Shown: in pieces, positions 24,008 to 33,048 of the stretch
Numbering within the stretch: the stretch's first letter is position 1
Layout: every line of letters begins with the position of its first letter
Assembly: GCA_964562405.1 (NCBI GenBank)
Contig: CAZLTC010000026.1
Location: 1-34,541, forward strand
From: WJLY01 sp964562405
Lineage (GTDB): Bacteria > Joyebacterota > Joyebacteria > Joyebacterales > Joyebacteraceae
Length of the DNA stretch: 34,541 nt
Direction: 5' to 3'
Made by a program: the position numbers and the translations under genes
The notes under the pieces: generated by a model
Seen by the model: the letters and a program-made list of their open reading frames with translations, nothing else
Told to the model about the DNA's origin: nothing
Database searches by the model: none

Positions 24008-26008
24008 ATGGGAACGAGCAAGAGCGCCGCGTCGCGCGTCGATGAGCTTCGCGAGCTGATCAGACGCCACGAACACAGCTACTACGTCGAGAACGACCCG
24101 GAGATCTCGGACGCCGAGTTCGACGCGCTGATGTCCGAGCTCCAGGAACTCGAGACGGCGAACCCTGACCTCGTGACGCCGGACTCTCCTACGCAGAGGG
24201 TCGGCGGCGCCCCCACCGAGGGCTTCCGGACGGTGCGCCACTCCGTGCAGATGCTGTCTCTCGACAACACGTATTCGGCCGACGAGCTGCAGGACTTCGA
24301 CCGCCGCGTCAGGACCCGTCTGGGCGGTGAGAGTCCGACATACGTGGTAGAGCTGAAACTCGACGGCGTCAGCATATCCGTGACATACGTCGATGGCATC
24401 TTGAGCGTCGCGGCGACCAGAGGAGACGGCGAGCGGGGCGACGACATCACGGCGAACCTGAGGACGATACGCTCTGTGCCTCTCAAGCTGCGAGGGCGGC
24501 ACACCGGCATGCTCGAGGTGCGGGGCGAGGTCTACATGCCGCGCTCCGGTTTCGAGGAACTCAATCGTTCCAGGAAGCGTGACGGGGAGGCGCCGTTCGC
24601 GAACCCGCGTAATGCCGCCGCCGGATCGCTCAAGCAGCTCGACCCCGCCGAGGTCGGTCGCAGGCCGCTGGACGCTTTCTTCTACCAACTCCTGGGTGGA
24701 AGGTCCGCCACCCACTTCGCGGCTCTGGACGAGATCCGCGAGATGGGTCTCAGAGTCAATCCGGAAGCGATCCTCTGTGAGGACGTGGATGCGGTCGTGG
24801 CTCACATCGAGACCTGGGAGGAACGCCGCTCGGCTCTCGACTACGACACGGACGGCATGGTGGTCAAGGTCAACGAGCTGCGTCTGCAGGATATGCTCGG
24901 CTCGACCTCCAAGAGCCCACGCTGGGCGATCGCGTTCAAGTTCCCCGCGCAGTCGGCCACAACGGTCGTCGAGGACATCGTGGTCCAGGTTGGACGGACC
25001 GGGAAGCTCACCCCCGTCGCGAACCTGTCGCCGGTGTTCATCTCGGGCTCGACCGTGTCGAGGGCGACGCTTCACAACCAGGATGAGATAGAGAGGCTCG
25101 ACGTCCGCGTCGGCGATACGGTCGTTGTCGAGAAGGGCGGGGAAGTGATCCCGAAGGTCGTCAAGGTCGTCGAGTCGAAGCGGAAGGGACGGCCCCGGCG
25201 GTTCAGGATGCCCGCGTCCTGCCCGGTGTGCGGTGAGCCCATCTCGCGCGCCGAGGGAGAGGTGGACTACCGCTGCGAGAACGTACGCTGTCCGGCGCAG
25301 GTGAGGGGCAGCATCGAGCACTTCGCCGCCAGGGGCTCCATGGACATAGAGGGACTGGGTCCGGCCCTGGTGGAGCAACTCGTTAACGAGGGGCTCGCCT
25401 CCGACTACGGGGACCTCTATTCGCTCAGGGTCGAGGATCTCGTGCCCCTGGAGCACATGGGCGAGAGGTCGGCCGGCAATCTGGTGGTGGCGCTCGAGGA
25501 GAGCAAGGGCCGTCCCTTCTCGAGACTGCTCTCCGCACTCGGGATAAGGCACGTGGGCCGGAGGGTGGCCGCGTCGCTCGCGGCGCGCTACCGGACGCTC
25601 GAGGCTCTGGAATCGGCGGACGAGGAAGACATGGCGGAGACGCCGGACGTCGGCCCGGTCATAGCCGCGAGCGTGAGGTCGTTTCTGGGTTCGAAGGAGA
25701 ACCGCAGGGTCCTGCGCAAGCTCAAGGCCGCCGGCGTCGGTGAACCGGAGCCGGCCGGGTCGGGCGCGTCCGAGGGACCAATGGCTGGGATGTCCGTCGT
25801 GCTCACCGGACGGCTCGACAGCATGACGCGGGAAGAGGCGGGGCGGGCGGTTGAGGCCGCCGGAGGACGAGTCGTCTCGAGCGTAAGCTCGAAGACCGAT
25901 CTCGTGGTCGCCGGTGAAGACGCAGGCTCGAAGCTGGTGCGCGCCGGCGAACTGGGGGTGCGTGTGGCGGACGAGCGCGAGTTCAGGAAGATGCTGAGAA
26001 ACGGGTAA
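24008..26008 (+). CDS. ligA: NAD-dependent DNA ligase
   Basis: 666 residues, the usual LigA length. The enzyme seals nicks between Okazaki fragments and in repair using NAD+. Domain Ia with 'HSYYVENDPEISDAEFDALM' binds the nicotinamide end. The adenylated lysine is K117 in 'ELKLDGVS', and 'TRGDGERGDDITANL' and 'DTDGMVVKVN' are further nucleotidyltransferase motifs. The OB fold is followed by a zinc finger with four cysteines ('CPVCGEP' and 'CENVRCPAQ'), helix-hairpin-helix repeats ('DIEGLGPAL', 'LEHMGERSA', 'GIRHVGRRVA', 'TPDVGPVIA') and a C-terminal BRCT domain ('MSVVLTGRLDSMTREEA'). All domains are intact. The start fits the purine-rich AGGGGGACGGGGACAG leader. thiC follows after 15 bases. 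Confidence 0.98.
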   Translation: MGTSKSAASRVDELRELIRRHEHSYYVENDPEISDAEFDALMSELQELETANPDLVTPDSPTQRVGGAPTEGFRTVRHSVQMLSLDNTYSADELQDFDRRVRTRLGGESPTYVVELKLDGVSISVTYVDGILSVAATRGDGERGDDITANLRTIRSVPLKLRGRHTGMLEVRGEVYMPRSGFEELNRSRKRDGEAPFANPRNAAAGSLKQLDPAEVGRRPLDAFFYQLLGGRSATHFAALDEIREMGLRVNPEAILCEDVDAVVAHIETWEERRSALDYDTDGMVVKVNELRLQDMLGSTSKSPRWAIAFKFPAQSATTVVEDIVVQVGRTGKLTPVANLSPVFISGSTVSRATLHNQDEIERLDVRVGDTVVVEKGGEVIPKVVKVVESKRKGRPRRFRMPASCPVCGEPISRAEGEVDYRCENVRCPAQVRGSIEHFAARGSMDIEGLGPALVEQLVNEGLASDYGDLYSLRVEDLVPLEHMGERSAGNLVVALEESKGRPFSRLLSALGIRHVGRRVAASLAARYRTLEALESADEEDMAETPDVGPVIAASVRSFLGSKENRRVLRKLKAAGVGEPEPAGSGASEGPMAGMSVVLTGRLDSMTREEAGRAVEAAGGRVVSSVSSKTDLVVAGEDAGSKLVRAGELGVRVADEREFRKMLRNG

Positions 26009-26023
26009 GCGAAGGGACACGAC

Positions 26024-27313
26024 ATGAGAGCGATGGAGGAAGCCCGCGCGGGACGGGCCACGGATGCCCTGAGGGAGGTCGCCGAGGCCGAGCGGATCCC
26101 GTTGGATCGGCTGGTCGCAAAGGTCGCGGCAGGAACGGCCGTCGTGCTGCGCAACTCCGGCGGCGGACGGAGGGCAGTGGGGTTGGGCGACGGATTGCGC
26201 ACCAAGGTGAACGCGAACATCGGGACGTCGGCCGACGCGTCGAGTCTGGAGGAGGAACTCCGGAAGCTAGATGTGGCCGTCGAGGCCGGCGCCGACGCGG
26301 TGATGGACCTTTCGACGGGCGGCGACCTTGATGAGATACGCAGGGCGATCGTTGAGCGCTCCGCCGTGCCGGTCGGATCGGTTCCCATCTATCAAGCGGC
26401 AGTGCGGGCGCGCCGCTCCGGCAACGGCATGGTGCACATGACGGCGGACGACCTCCTGGGGGCGGTGAGGGACCACGCCGAGGACGGCATCGACTTCGTC
26501 ACGGTTCACTGTGGGGTGACGCGCGAGGTTGCCGAGCACTGTCGGACAACCAGGAGGCTAGCTGATGTGGTGAGCCGCGGCGGGGCTTTTCTGATGGAGT
26601 GGATGTCCTACAACCACGCGGAGAACCCGCTGTATGAGCGGTACGACGACCTGCTCGACATCCTCGCCGAGCACGACGTCACGCTCAGCCTCGGCGACGG
26701 TCTGCGTCCCGGCGCGCTGGCCGATGCCAACGACAGCGCGCAGATCGCCGAGCTGACTGTTATAGCCGAGCTGGTCACGAGGGCGAGAGAGAGATGCGTT
26801 CAGGTCATCGTCGAGGGACCCGGCCACGTGCCGCTCCACCTCGTCGAGTCCTCGGTTCACCTCGAGAAGTCGCTCTGTCATGGCGCCCCGTTCTACGTTC
26901 TGGGTCCGCTCGTGACCGACGTCGCACCGGGATATGACCACGTCGGCGCGGCGATAGGTGGAGCGGTGGCCGCCGCGGCCGGGGCCGACTTCCTTTGCTA
27001 CGTGACGCCCGCCGAGCACTTGAGGCTCCCCACGCTGGAGGATGTGCGCGACGGCGTCTACACGCTGCGCGTGGCGGCGCACGCCGCGGACATTGCCAAG
27101 GATGTCCCGGGCGCACGCGAGTGGGACGACAACCTGTCCCGGGCGCGCAAGGCCCTGGACTGGGAGACCATGCTCTCGCTGTCGCTCGACCCCGAGAAGG
27201 CCAGGGCCCTGAGGCAGGCTTCGACCCCGATGGACGAACAACTATGCACGATGTGCGGCGAGTTCTGCGCTGTGAGAAAGATGAGCGACGTCCGAAGCTC
27301 GGAGGAGGAATGA
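26024..27313 (+). CDS. thiC: Phosphomethylpyrimidine synthase, short form (ThiC/BzaF family)
   Basis: ThiC is a radical SAM enzyme that rearranges aminoimidazole ribotide to the pyrimidine of thiamine. At 429 residues this is the short form without the N-terminal ThiC-associated domain. Family blocks are 'TKVNANIGTSAD', 'GADAVMDLSTGGDL', 'VGSVPIYQA', 'DFVTVHCGVT', 'LSLGDGLRPG' and 'VEGPGHVPLH'. The C-terminal cluster motif is C408-x2-C411-x3-C415 ('CTMCGEFCA'), one residue tighter than the CX2CX4C usually quoted. BzaF, which makes 5-hydroxybenzimidazole for cobamides, is a close homologue and cannot be excluded by eye. GAAGGGA precedes ATG 26024. No TPP riboswitch is possible in the 15-base gap after ligA. 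The stop overlaps the dinG start (ATGA). Confidence 0.92.
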   Translation: MRAMEEARAGRATDALREVAEAERIPLDRLVAKVAAGTAVVLRNSGGGRRAVGLGDGLRTKVNANIGTSADASSLEEELRKLDVAVEAGADAVMDLSTGGDLDEIRRAIVERSAVPVGSVPIYQAAVRARRSGNGMVHMTADDLLGAVRDHAEDGIDFVTVHCGVTREVAEHCRTTRRLADVVSRGGAFLMEWMSYNHAENPLYERYDDLLDILAEHDVTLSLGDGLRPGALADANDSAQIAELTVIAELVTRARERCVQVIVEGPGHVPLHLVESSVHLEKSLCHGAPFYVLGPLVTDVAPGYDHVGAAIGGAVAAAAGADFLCYVTPAEHLRLPTLEDVRDGVYTLRVAAHAADIAKDVPGAREWDDNLSRARKALDWETMLSLSLDPEKARALRQASTPMDEQLCTMCGEFCAVRKMSDVRSSEEE

Positions 27314-30165
27314 GCGAGCACCGGGGCCGCCCGGAGTACCCACGTGTCTACACAGGCATCGACCTCGAGACCACCGGGGTCGACGACCGGTCGGATGCCA
27401 TCATCGAGATCGGGGCCGCGCGCGTGGTGGACGGGCGGCTCGATGAGACGTTCTCGACGTTCGTGAACCCGGGGCGCGGGATCCCGTCGGATGTGGTCTA
27501 CCTGACCGGCATCACCGACGACGACGTGCGAGACGCACCGTCGATCGACGATGTGCTGCCCGAGCTGCTGCAGTTCCTGGGCGACAGCCCGCTCGTCGCT
27601 CATCAGGCGGCGTTCGATATTGGCTTCCTGAGCGTGGCGGCCGCCAACAGGCCGGAGCTTCTGGTCGGCGGCAACGGCGTGTTCGACACGCTCACGCTCT
27701 CGAGGGCGCTGTTGCCCCGGCTGCCGAGCCACAGGCTGACCGCGCTTGTTCGCTTCTTCGACCTTCCGCACGAACAGGCGCATCGCGCCACCGACGACGC
27801 GATAGCGGACGCTCTTCTTTTCGGTAAGTTCCTCGAGCTTCTCGACGGCACCGGTTCGGCCGTGCTGGCCACGATGGCCTCGCTCGCGGACGTCCAGACA
27901 CGGAAGCTCATCGAGGCCGCGCTCGAGCGCACCACGGGCCGCATCGATCCGTTCGCGCTGCCCGGACACGGTCTGATGGAGGGCGAGCTTCTCCGCTACG
28001 ACAACGCGCTCAGGATAGACATCGCGCGTACCCCGACCGAGGAGAAGGTCGATCTCGACCTGGATGCGCTGGAGTCGCTCTTTGACGTCGATGGCTCCAT
28101 CGGCGCCAGACTCTCGGGATACGAGACGAGGCGCGAGCAGCTGCAAATGCTGCGTGCCGTCGGTGACGCCCTCACGGGCGGCATCCATCTCGTCGTCGAG
28201 GCAGGCACGGGTGTTGGGAAGTCGCTCGCCTACCTGGTTCCCGCCATCTACTTCGCGGTGGCGAACGGTGAGCGCGTCGTCGTCTCCACGAACACGCGCA
28301 ATCTGCAGGAACAGCTCTTCCAGAAGGACGTGCCGTTCCTCGAGCGGGCGATAGACGTGCCCTTCAGCGCGGCGCTTCTCAAGGGGAGGAGCAACTATCT
28401 GTGCTTGAGGAGGTGGCGACAGGCCCTCGATAAGGGCATGTCGCCGTCCGAGCGCGCCGAACTCCTGCCGGTAGTGGTCTGGGAGAGGGAAACGAACTCG
28501 GGCGACATAAGCGAGAACGCGGCGTTCCGCGGCCGCGGCTACCTGTGGAACCGCATCTCCGCGGAGGGAGGTCCCTGTCTCGGCCAGAGGTGCCCGCTCT
28601 CCGATAAGTGCTACCTCCAGAAGGCACGCAGGGCGGCCCAGCAGGCGCACATCGTGGTCGTCAACCACTCGCTCCTCTTCAGCGACACCGAGGCGGAGAA
28701 CCGCGTGCTCGGGGAGTACGGCTACCTCATCTGCGATGAGGCGCACAACATCGAGAATGCGGCGACTGAGCATCTCGGGAAGAAGGCGAGCGTCTGGCGC
28801 ACCCGGGCTGCACTCGACAACCTCTACCGGAGCGACGGGACCGACAGCGGCGACCTCGCGGAGCTGCTGGAGTCGCTCGCTTCGTCCGACGAGACCGGAA
28901 TGAGCTCGGCCGTGAGAGAGGCGGGTGAGCGACTGCGGGCGGACGCGGAGGCGGCGTCGGCCGCGTCCGACGTCTTCTTCAGGGGGCTTGCCTCGCGTCA
29001 CGAGGAACTCAACGGGGGAAGGTCGGTCGAGTTCGGGAAGCTCAGATACTCATCGGAGAATCCCGTCTCCTCCATTCTGGCTCCGGAGCTGTCTGAACTC
29101 CTGGGCGCGCTCAATACGGTGTCGCGCGGCGCCGAGGGCCTGGCAGACCTCGTGGCCGACTCCGACCTGCCGAGGTCGGAGTCCACGTACCAGGGTCTCC
29201 TGTTCCACTCGAACCGACTGGGCGAGATCGCGGCGGAACTCGACTACCTCGCCTCCGCGTCCGACGCCGAGAGCGTCTTCTGGCTGTCGGTCCGGACCTT
29301 CCGGGAGCAGCTCGAGTGCGAGCTCAGGAGCGCCCCCGTGAGCGTCGCTGAGAAGATGGGCGACTTTCTCTACTCGAGGGTGGATTCGATGACGATGACA
29401 TCGGCCACCCTGACGGTCGACGGCTCCTTCGAGTTCGTGACCCGCAGGCTCGGGCTCGACCTGCTGCCGGACTGGAGGGTCCTCACCCTGGACGTCGGCA
29501 GCCCCTACGACTACGACGCACAATCGATCGCCATCGTCGCCGGACACCTGCCGGAGCCTTCGTCCCCCGGTTTCAACACCGTCGTCTCTAGACTCGTGAT
29601 CGACCTGGCGGCGCCGGCCACGGGCGGGACGCTCGTGCTCTTCACGTCGCGCTCGTCGCTCGACGCGGTCTTCAAGGCCGTGAGAGACCCGCTGACCGCG
29701 CGCGGCAAGCTCGTCCTGGGCCAGGGACACGGGGGCGGGGTCGTGGCGCTCCTGGAGCGGTTCGCCAGGGAGGGCAACTCGGTGCTCCTCGCGACGAGCA
29801 GTTTCTGGGAGGGAGTGGACGTTCCCGGGCGGTCGCTCGAGCAGCTCATCATCGTCAAGCTGCCCTTCCCGGTCCCGCGCGACCCGGTCGTCGAGGCGCA
29901 CTGCGAGCGGCTGGAGGAAGCGGGCGAGAACCCGTTCAACGACTACATGGTCCCGAGGACCGCCATCAAGCTCAGGCAGGGATTCGGGAGACTGATAAGA
30001 TCGACCACGGACTACGGGGCGGTCGTGTTCCTCGACAGTCGGCTCGCCAGCCGGCGATACGGGGCGAGGCTGCTCTCGGAGCTGCCCACGAACGTGCTCA
30101 TCGCGCGATCGGACGCGGAGCTGCTCTCCGCTCTCGCCGGGGTGCACGCGGGGCATGGAGGATGA
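27310..30165 (+). CDS. dinG: DnaQ-type 3'-5' exonuclease fused to DinG-family iron-sulfur helicase
   Basis: 951 residues; the ATG at 27310 overlaps the thiC stop and has GGAGGAGG before it, so a longer frame from 26995 inside thiC is rejected. Residues 14-180 form a DEDDh exonuclease: D18/E20 ('GIDLETTG'), D103 ('HQAAFDIGFL') and H158/D163 ('HRATDDA'). The helicase has Walker A 'EAGTGVGKS' (K304), four cysteines at 365, 423, 428 and 434 placed like the XPD/DinG iron-sulfur cluster, DEAH at 476-479, 'SATLTVDG', and motif VI 'QGFGRLIRS'. Exonuclease-DinG fusions are known in Firmicutes, where the helicase part is often degenerate; here both halves look active, including the cluster ligands absent from many Firmicute forms. 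It probably acts on structured or R-loop DNA in repair. Confidence 0.95.
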   Translation: MSEHRGRPEYPRVYTGIDLETTGVDDRSDAIIEIGAARVVDGRLDETFSTFVNPGRGIPSDVVYLTGITDDDVRDAPSIDDVLPELLQFLGDSPLVAHQAAFDIGFLSVAAANRPELLVGGNGVFDTLTLSRALLPRLPSHRLTALVRFFDLPHEQAHRATDDAIADALLFGKFLELLDGTGSAVLATMASLADVQTRKLIEAALERTTGRIDPFALPGHGLMEGELLRYDNALRIDIARTPTEEKVDLDLDALESLFDVDGSIGARLSGYETRREQLQMLRAVGDALTGGIHLVVEAGTGVGKSLAYLVPAIYFAVANGERVVVSTNTRNLQEQLFQKDVPFLERAIDVPFSAALLKGRSNYLCLRRWRQALDKGMSPSERAELLPVVVWERETNSGDISENAAFRGRGYLWNRISAEGGPCLGQRCPLSDKCYLQKARRAAQQAHIVVVNHSLLFSDTEAENRVLGEYGYLICDEAHNIENAATEHLGKKASVWRTRAALDNLYRSDGTDSGDLAELLESLASSDETGMSSAVREAGERLRADAEAASAASDVFFRGLASRHEELNGGRSVEFGKLRYSSENPVSSILAPELSELLGALNTVSRGAEGLADLVADSDLPRSESTYQGLLFHSNRLGEIAAELDYLASASDAESVFWLSVRTFREQLECELRSAPVSVAEKMGDFLYSRVDSMTMTSATLTVDGSFEFVTRRLGLDLLPDWRVLTLDVGSPYDYDAQSIAIVAGHLPEPSSPGFNTVVSRLVIDLAAPATGGTLVLFTSRSSLDAVFKAVRDPLTARGKLVLGQGHGGGVVALLERFAREGNSVLLATSSFWEGVDVPGRSLEQLIIVKLPFPVPRDPVVEAHCERLEEAGENPFNDYMVPRTAIKLRQGFGRLIRSTTDYGAVVFLDSRLASRRYGARLLSELPTNVLIARSDAELLSALAGVHAGHGG

Positions 30166-31658
30166 ACCGCATGGACGCGAAGTCAGCGGGGCCCAGGAAG
30201 GTCCGCGCGCCGCGCGGGAGCGAGATCTCTTGCAGGGGCTGGCTACAGGAAGCCGCCCTCAGGATGATAATGAACAACCTCGACCCCGAGGTTGCGGAGA
30301 TGCCCGACGAGCTTGTCGTCTACGGCGGCACCGGCAAGGCGGCGAGGAACTGGGAGTCGTTCGAGGCCATAGTTCGGACCCTCAAGACGCTCGCCTCGGA
30401 CGAGACGCTGCTCGTCCAGTCCGGAAAGCCGGTCGCGGTCTTCAAGACGCACGTCGACGCGCCGCGGGTGCTCATCGCGAACTCCAATCTCGTTGGCGAC
30501 TGGGCGACGTGGGACAGCTTCCGCGAGCTGGAGCGTAGGGGCCTCATCATGTACGGCCAGATGACGGCGGGCAGCTGGATCTACATCGGCACGCAGGGCA
30601 TACTCCAGGGCACGTACGAGACCCTGGCCGAGTGCGCGCGACAGCACTTCGGAGGTAGCCTCGAGGGGCGGATCGTTCTGACCGGCGGAATGGGCGGCAT
30701 GGGGGGCGCGCAACCTCTGGCGGTCACGATGAACGGCGGCGTCTGCCTCGACGTCGAGGTCGACCGGGCCCGCATACAGAAGAGGCTCGACACCGGCTAC
30801 TGTGACCGCATGACCGACGACCTGGACGAAGCACTCGAGCTCGTTCGTGCCGCGGTCAGAGAGCGACGGCCGCTCTCCGTAGGACTCGTGGGCAACTGCG
30901 CCGAGACCCATCCGGAGATTGTCGACAGGGGGATCGTTCCGGACATCGTTACGGACCAGACGTCCGCTCACGACGCGCTCTCCGGGTACGTCCCGGCGGG
31001 CGTGACGCTGGACGAGGCGCTCGAGCTCAGGCGCTCCGACCCCGACCGGTACATGGAGATGTCGATGCGCTCGATGGCCGCGCACTGCAGGGCGATACTG
31101 GCCATGCAGTCGGCGGGCTCCGTCGCCTTCGATTACGGCAACAACCTCAGGGGCCAGGCTCGGGATGCGGGGGTCGCGGAGGCGTTCGACTATCCGGGGT
31201 TCGTGCCTGCCTTCATAAGGCCGCTCTTCTGTAAGGGGAAGGGTCCCTTCCGGTGGGTGGCGCTCTCGGGCGACCCGGAGGACATCTACAGGACCGACGA
31301 GGTGGTCCTGCGCGAGTTCCCGGACGATGAGGCGCTCGGGCGCTGGATACGCCTCGCAAGGGAGAAGGTGCACTTCCAGGGGCTGCCGTCGCGCATCTGC
31401 TGGCTCGGCTACGGCGAGCGCGCCCGTTTCGGGAGGATCATCAACGANNNNNNNNNNNNNNNNNNNNNNNNNNNNNNNNNNNNNNNNNNNNNNNNNNNNN
31501 NNNNNNNNNNNNNNNNNNNNNNNNNNNNNNNNNNNNNNNNNNNNNNNCTGACGACCGACCCGGGGATGGGTGTGGCGAGACACGCCGACGCCGGGTACGA
31601 TGAGGCAATCGAATTCGCGAAGGCGGAGGGTGTTCGCATCCCGATGCTGGAGGAGTGA
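30162..31658 (+). CDS. hutU: Urocanate hydratase, interrupted by an assembly gap
   Basis: Urocanase adds water to urocanate, giving imidazolonepropionate, using a tightly bound NAD+. The 428 codons before the gap are clear: 'MNNLDPEVAEMPDELVVYGG', 'QSGKPVAVFKTH', 'NSNLVGDWATW', the glycine-rich NAD segment 'TGGMGGMGGAQPLA', 'VDRARIQKRLDTGYCD' and 'DQTSAHDALSGYVP'. After the gap come the C-terminal residues 'LTTDPGMGVARHADAGYDEAIEFA'. The catalytic-cysteine region ('CGSVASPNRETE' in homologues) falls in the N run, so it cannot be checked. The frame reads across 100 N only because 100 placeholder bases happen to keep phase. The start overlaps the dinG stop (ATGA) with GGAGG before it. The gene is probably intact in the organism. 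Confidence 0.95.
   Translation: MNRMDAKSAGPRKVRAPRGSEISCRGWLQEAALRMIMNNLDPEVAEMPDELVVYGGTGKAARNWESFEAIVRTLKTLASDETLLVQSGKPVAVFKTHVDAPRVLIANSNLVGDWATWDSFRELERRGLIMYGQMTAGSWIYIGTQGILQGTYETLAECARQHFGGSLEGRIVLTGGMGGMGGAQPLAVTMNGGVCLDVEVDRARIQKRLDTGYCDRMTDDLDEALELVRAAVRERRPLSVGLVGNCAETHPEIVDRGIVPDIVTDQTSAHDALSGYVPAGVTLDEALELRRSDPDRYMEMSMRSMAAHCRAILAMQSAGSVAFDYGNNLRGQARDAGVAEAFDYPGFVPAFIRPLFCKGKGPFRWVALSGDPEDIYRTDEVVLREFPDDEALGRWIRLAREKVHFQGLPSRICWLGYGERARFGRIINXXXXXXXXXXXXXXXXXXXXXXXXXXXXXXXXXXLTTDPGMGVARHADAGYDEAIEFAKAEGVRIPMLEE
31448..31547. other. Scaffold gap of 100 N inside hutU
   Basis: Exactly 100 N, the usual placeholder for a gap of unknown size. Comparing the flanks with a typical urocanase from memory, about 95 residues (near 285 bases) are missing, not 33 codons. 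Translation or length statistics across this stretch are not meaningful. Confidence 0.97.
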
Positions 31659-31694
31659 CCGTACCGCCGCCTTCTGATCCGGAGCGCAGGCAAC

Positions 31695-32969
31695 ATGCAA
31701 GCCGACTTCCTCGTGCGGAACATAGGTGAGCTCCTCACGCTCGCGGTGGGCCCGGTGCCACGCGTAGGTCCCGCGATGCGGGAGCTGGGCCTGGTCAGGT
31801 CCGGGGCCGTGGCGTCGCGGGGCGGGACGATCGTCGCCGCCGGCCTGGATGCTGACGTGATGCGGGCCGTTGAGCTTGCGCCGGAGGCCGTCGTCCTGGA
31901 CGCGGGCGGGGCGGTTGTGACGCCGGGGCTCGTCGACCCGCACACCCACGCGGTCTTCGCGCGGACGAGGGAGAACGAGTTCGCGATGCGCGTCGAGGGA
32001 AGGAGCTACGAGGAGATCGCGGAGGCGGGAGGGGGGATACGCGCGAGCGTCAGGGCACTGCGAGAGGCGAGCGAGGACGCTCTCCTGGCCAACGGCCGCG
32101 CGACGCTCGACCGGATGCTCGACCACGGGACCACGAGCGTCGAGGTCAAGAGCGGGTACGGTCTCTCAACCGAGTCCGAGCTCAAGATGCTTCGCGTCAT
32201 CCGCCGCCTCGGCGAGGAGCACGCGATGCGCGTTGTCCCGACGTTCCTTGGAGCACACGAGTTTCCGGACGAGTGGAGGGACGACCGCGACGGCTACGTC
32301 GACCATCTCGTGGCCGACATGATCCCGGCGGTAGCGCGGGAGAGCCTGGCCAGGTTCTGTGACGTGTTCTGCGAACGGGGCGTCTTCACCGTCGAGCAGT
32401 CGCGCCGGGTCCTGATGGCTGGGCGCGCTGGAGGAATGGAGCCTAAGCTCCACGCGGACGAGCTTCACGCTTCCGGTGGCGCGGAGCTTGCGGGCGAGCT
32501 CGGGGCACGCTCGGCCGACCACCTGGTCTGCGTGTCCGACGATGGGATCAAGGCGCTCGCGGAGTCTGCAGTCGCCGCGGTGCTTCTCCCTGGCACAACC
32601 CTGTCACTCGGTGGGCGGACGTATGCGCCGGCGAGAAAGCTCGTCGATGCGGGAGTGGCGGTCGCGCTCGCCACCGATTGCAATCCGGGAAGCTCGATGA
32701 CCGAATCGCTCCAGATCGTGATGTCGCTGGCGTCGATGGTCATGAGGCTCACTCCGGCCGAGGCCATGACTGCCGCGACAGCGAACGCCGCGTATGCGTG
32801 CGGTACGGAGGGCGTGGCAGGAACGCTCGAGGCGGGCAAGGCGTGCGACCTCGTGATGTGGCAGGTCGGGGACCACAGGGCGATACCATACCACTACGGA
32901 GTCAATCTCGTGAGCCGGGTGGTCGTGGCCGGGACGGTGGTCCGCGGCCCCGAGTCGCCACGGCACTGA
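31695..32969 (+). CDS. hutI: Imidazolonepropionase
   Basis: HutI opens the imidazolone ring to give N-formimino-L-glutamate, the third step of histidine degradation. 424 residues, normal for this amidohydrolase. Metal ligands are visible: H83 and H85 in 'VDPHTHAVF', H253 with E256 in 'KLHADELH', and D328 in 'ATDCNPGSS'. Other family blocks are 'EGRSYEEIAEAGGGIRASV', 'TTSVEVKSGYGLS', 'TFLGAHEFPDE' and 'LPGTTLSLG'. Its start has GGAG ten bases upstream, 36 bases after hutU, and the next gene is ftcD, so the order follows the pathway. No regulator such as HutC or HutP is present in the window. Confidence 0.97.
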   Translation: MQADFLVRNIGELLTLAVGPVPRVGPAMRELGLVRSGAVASRGGTIVAAGLDADVMRAVELAPEAVVLDAGGAVVTPGLVDPHTHAVFARTRENEFAMRVEGRSYEEIAEAGGGIRASVRALREASEDALLANGRATLDRMLDHGTTSVEVKSGYGLSTESELKMLRVIRRLGEEHAMRVVPTFLGAHEFPDEWRDDRDGYVDHLVADMIPAVARESLARFCDVFCERGVFTVEQSRRVLMAGRAGGMEPKLHADELHASGGAELAGELGARSADHLVCVSDDGIKALAESAVAAVLLPGTTLSLGGRTYAPARKLVDAGVAVALATDCNPGSSMTESLQIVMSLASMVMRLTPAEAMTAATANAAYACGTEGVAGTLEAGKACDLVMWQVGDHRAIPYHYGVNLVSRVVVAGTVVRGPESPRH

Positions 32970-33048
32970 TTCGCGGACACATCGGGAGACGCGCGACCGC
33001 GATGGCAGCGCGCCGCTCTCGTCGTCCGAGCAAGGCAGGAGGAGACGA

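Noticed and set aside
23825..26020. A 731-codon minus-strand frame across ligA
   Set aside because: Same reason: it shadows an intact ligA and shows no family motif.
26995..27309. N-terminal extension of the DinG frame into thiC
   Set aside because: It overlaps conserved thiC sequence in another frame and the exonuclease domain starts normally after ATG 27310.
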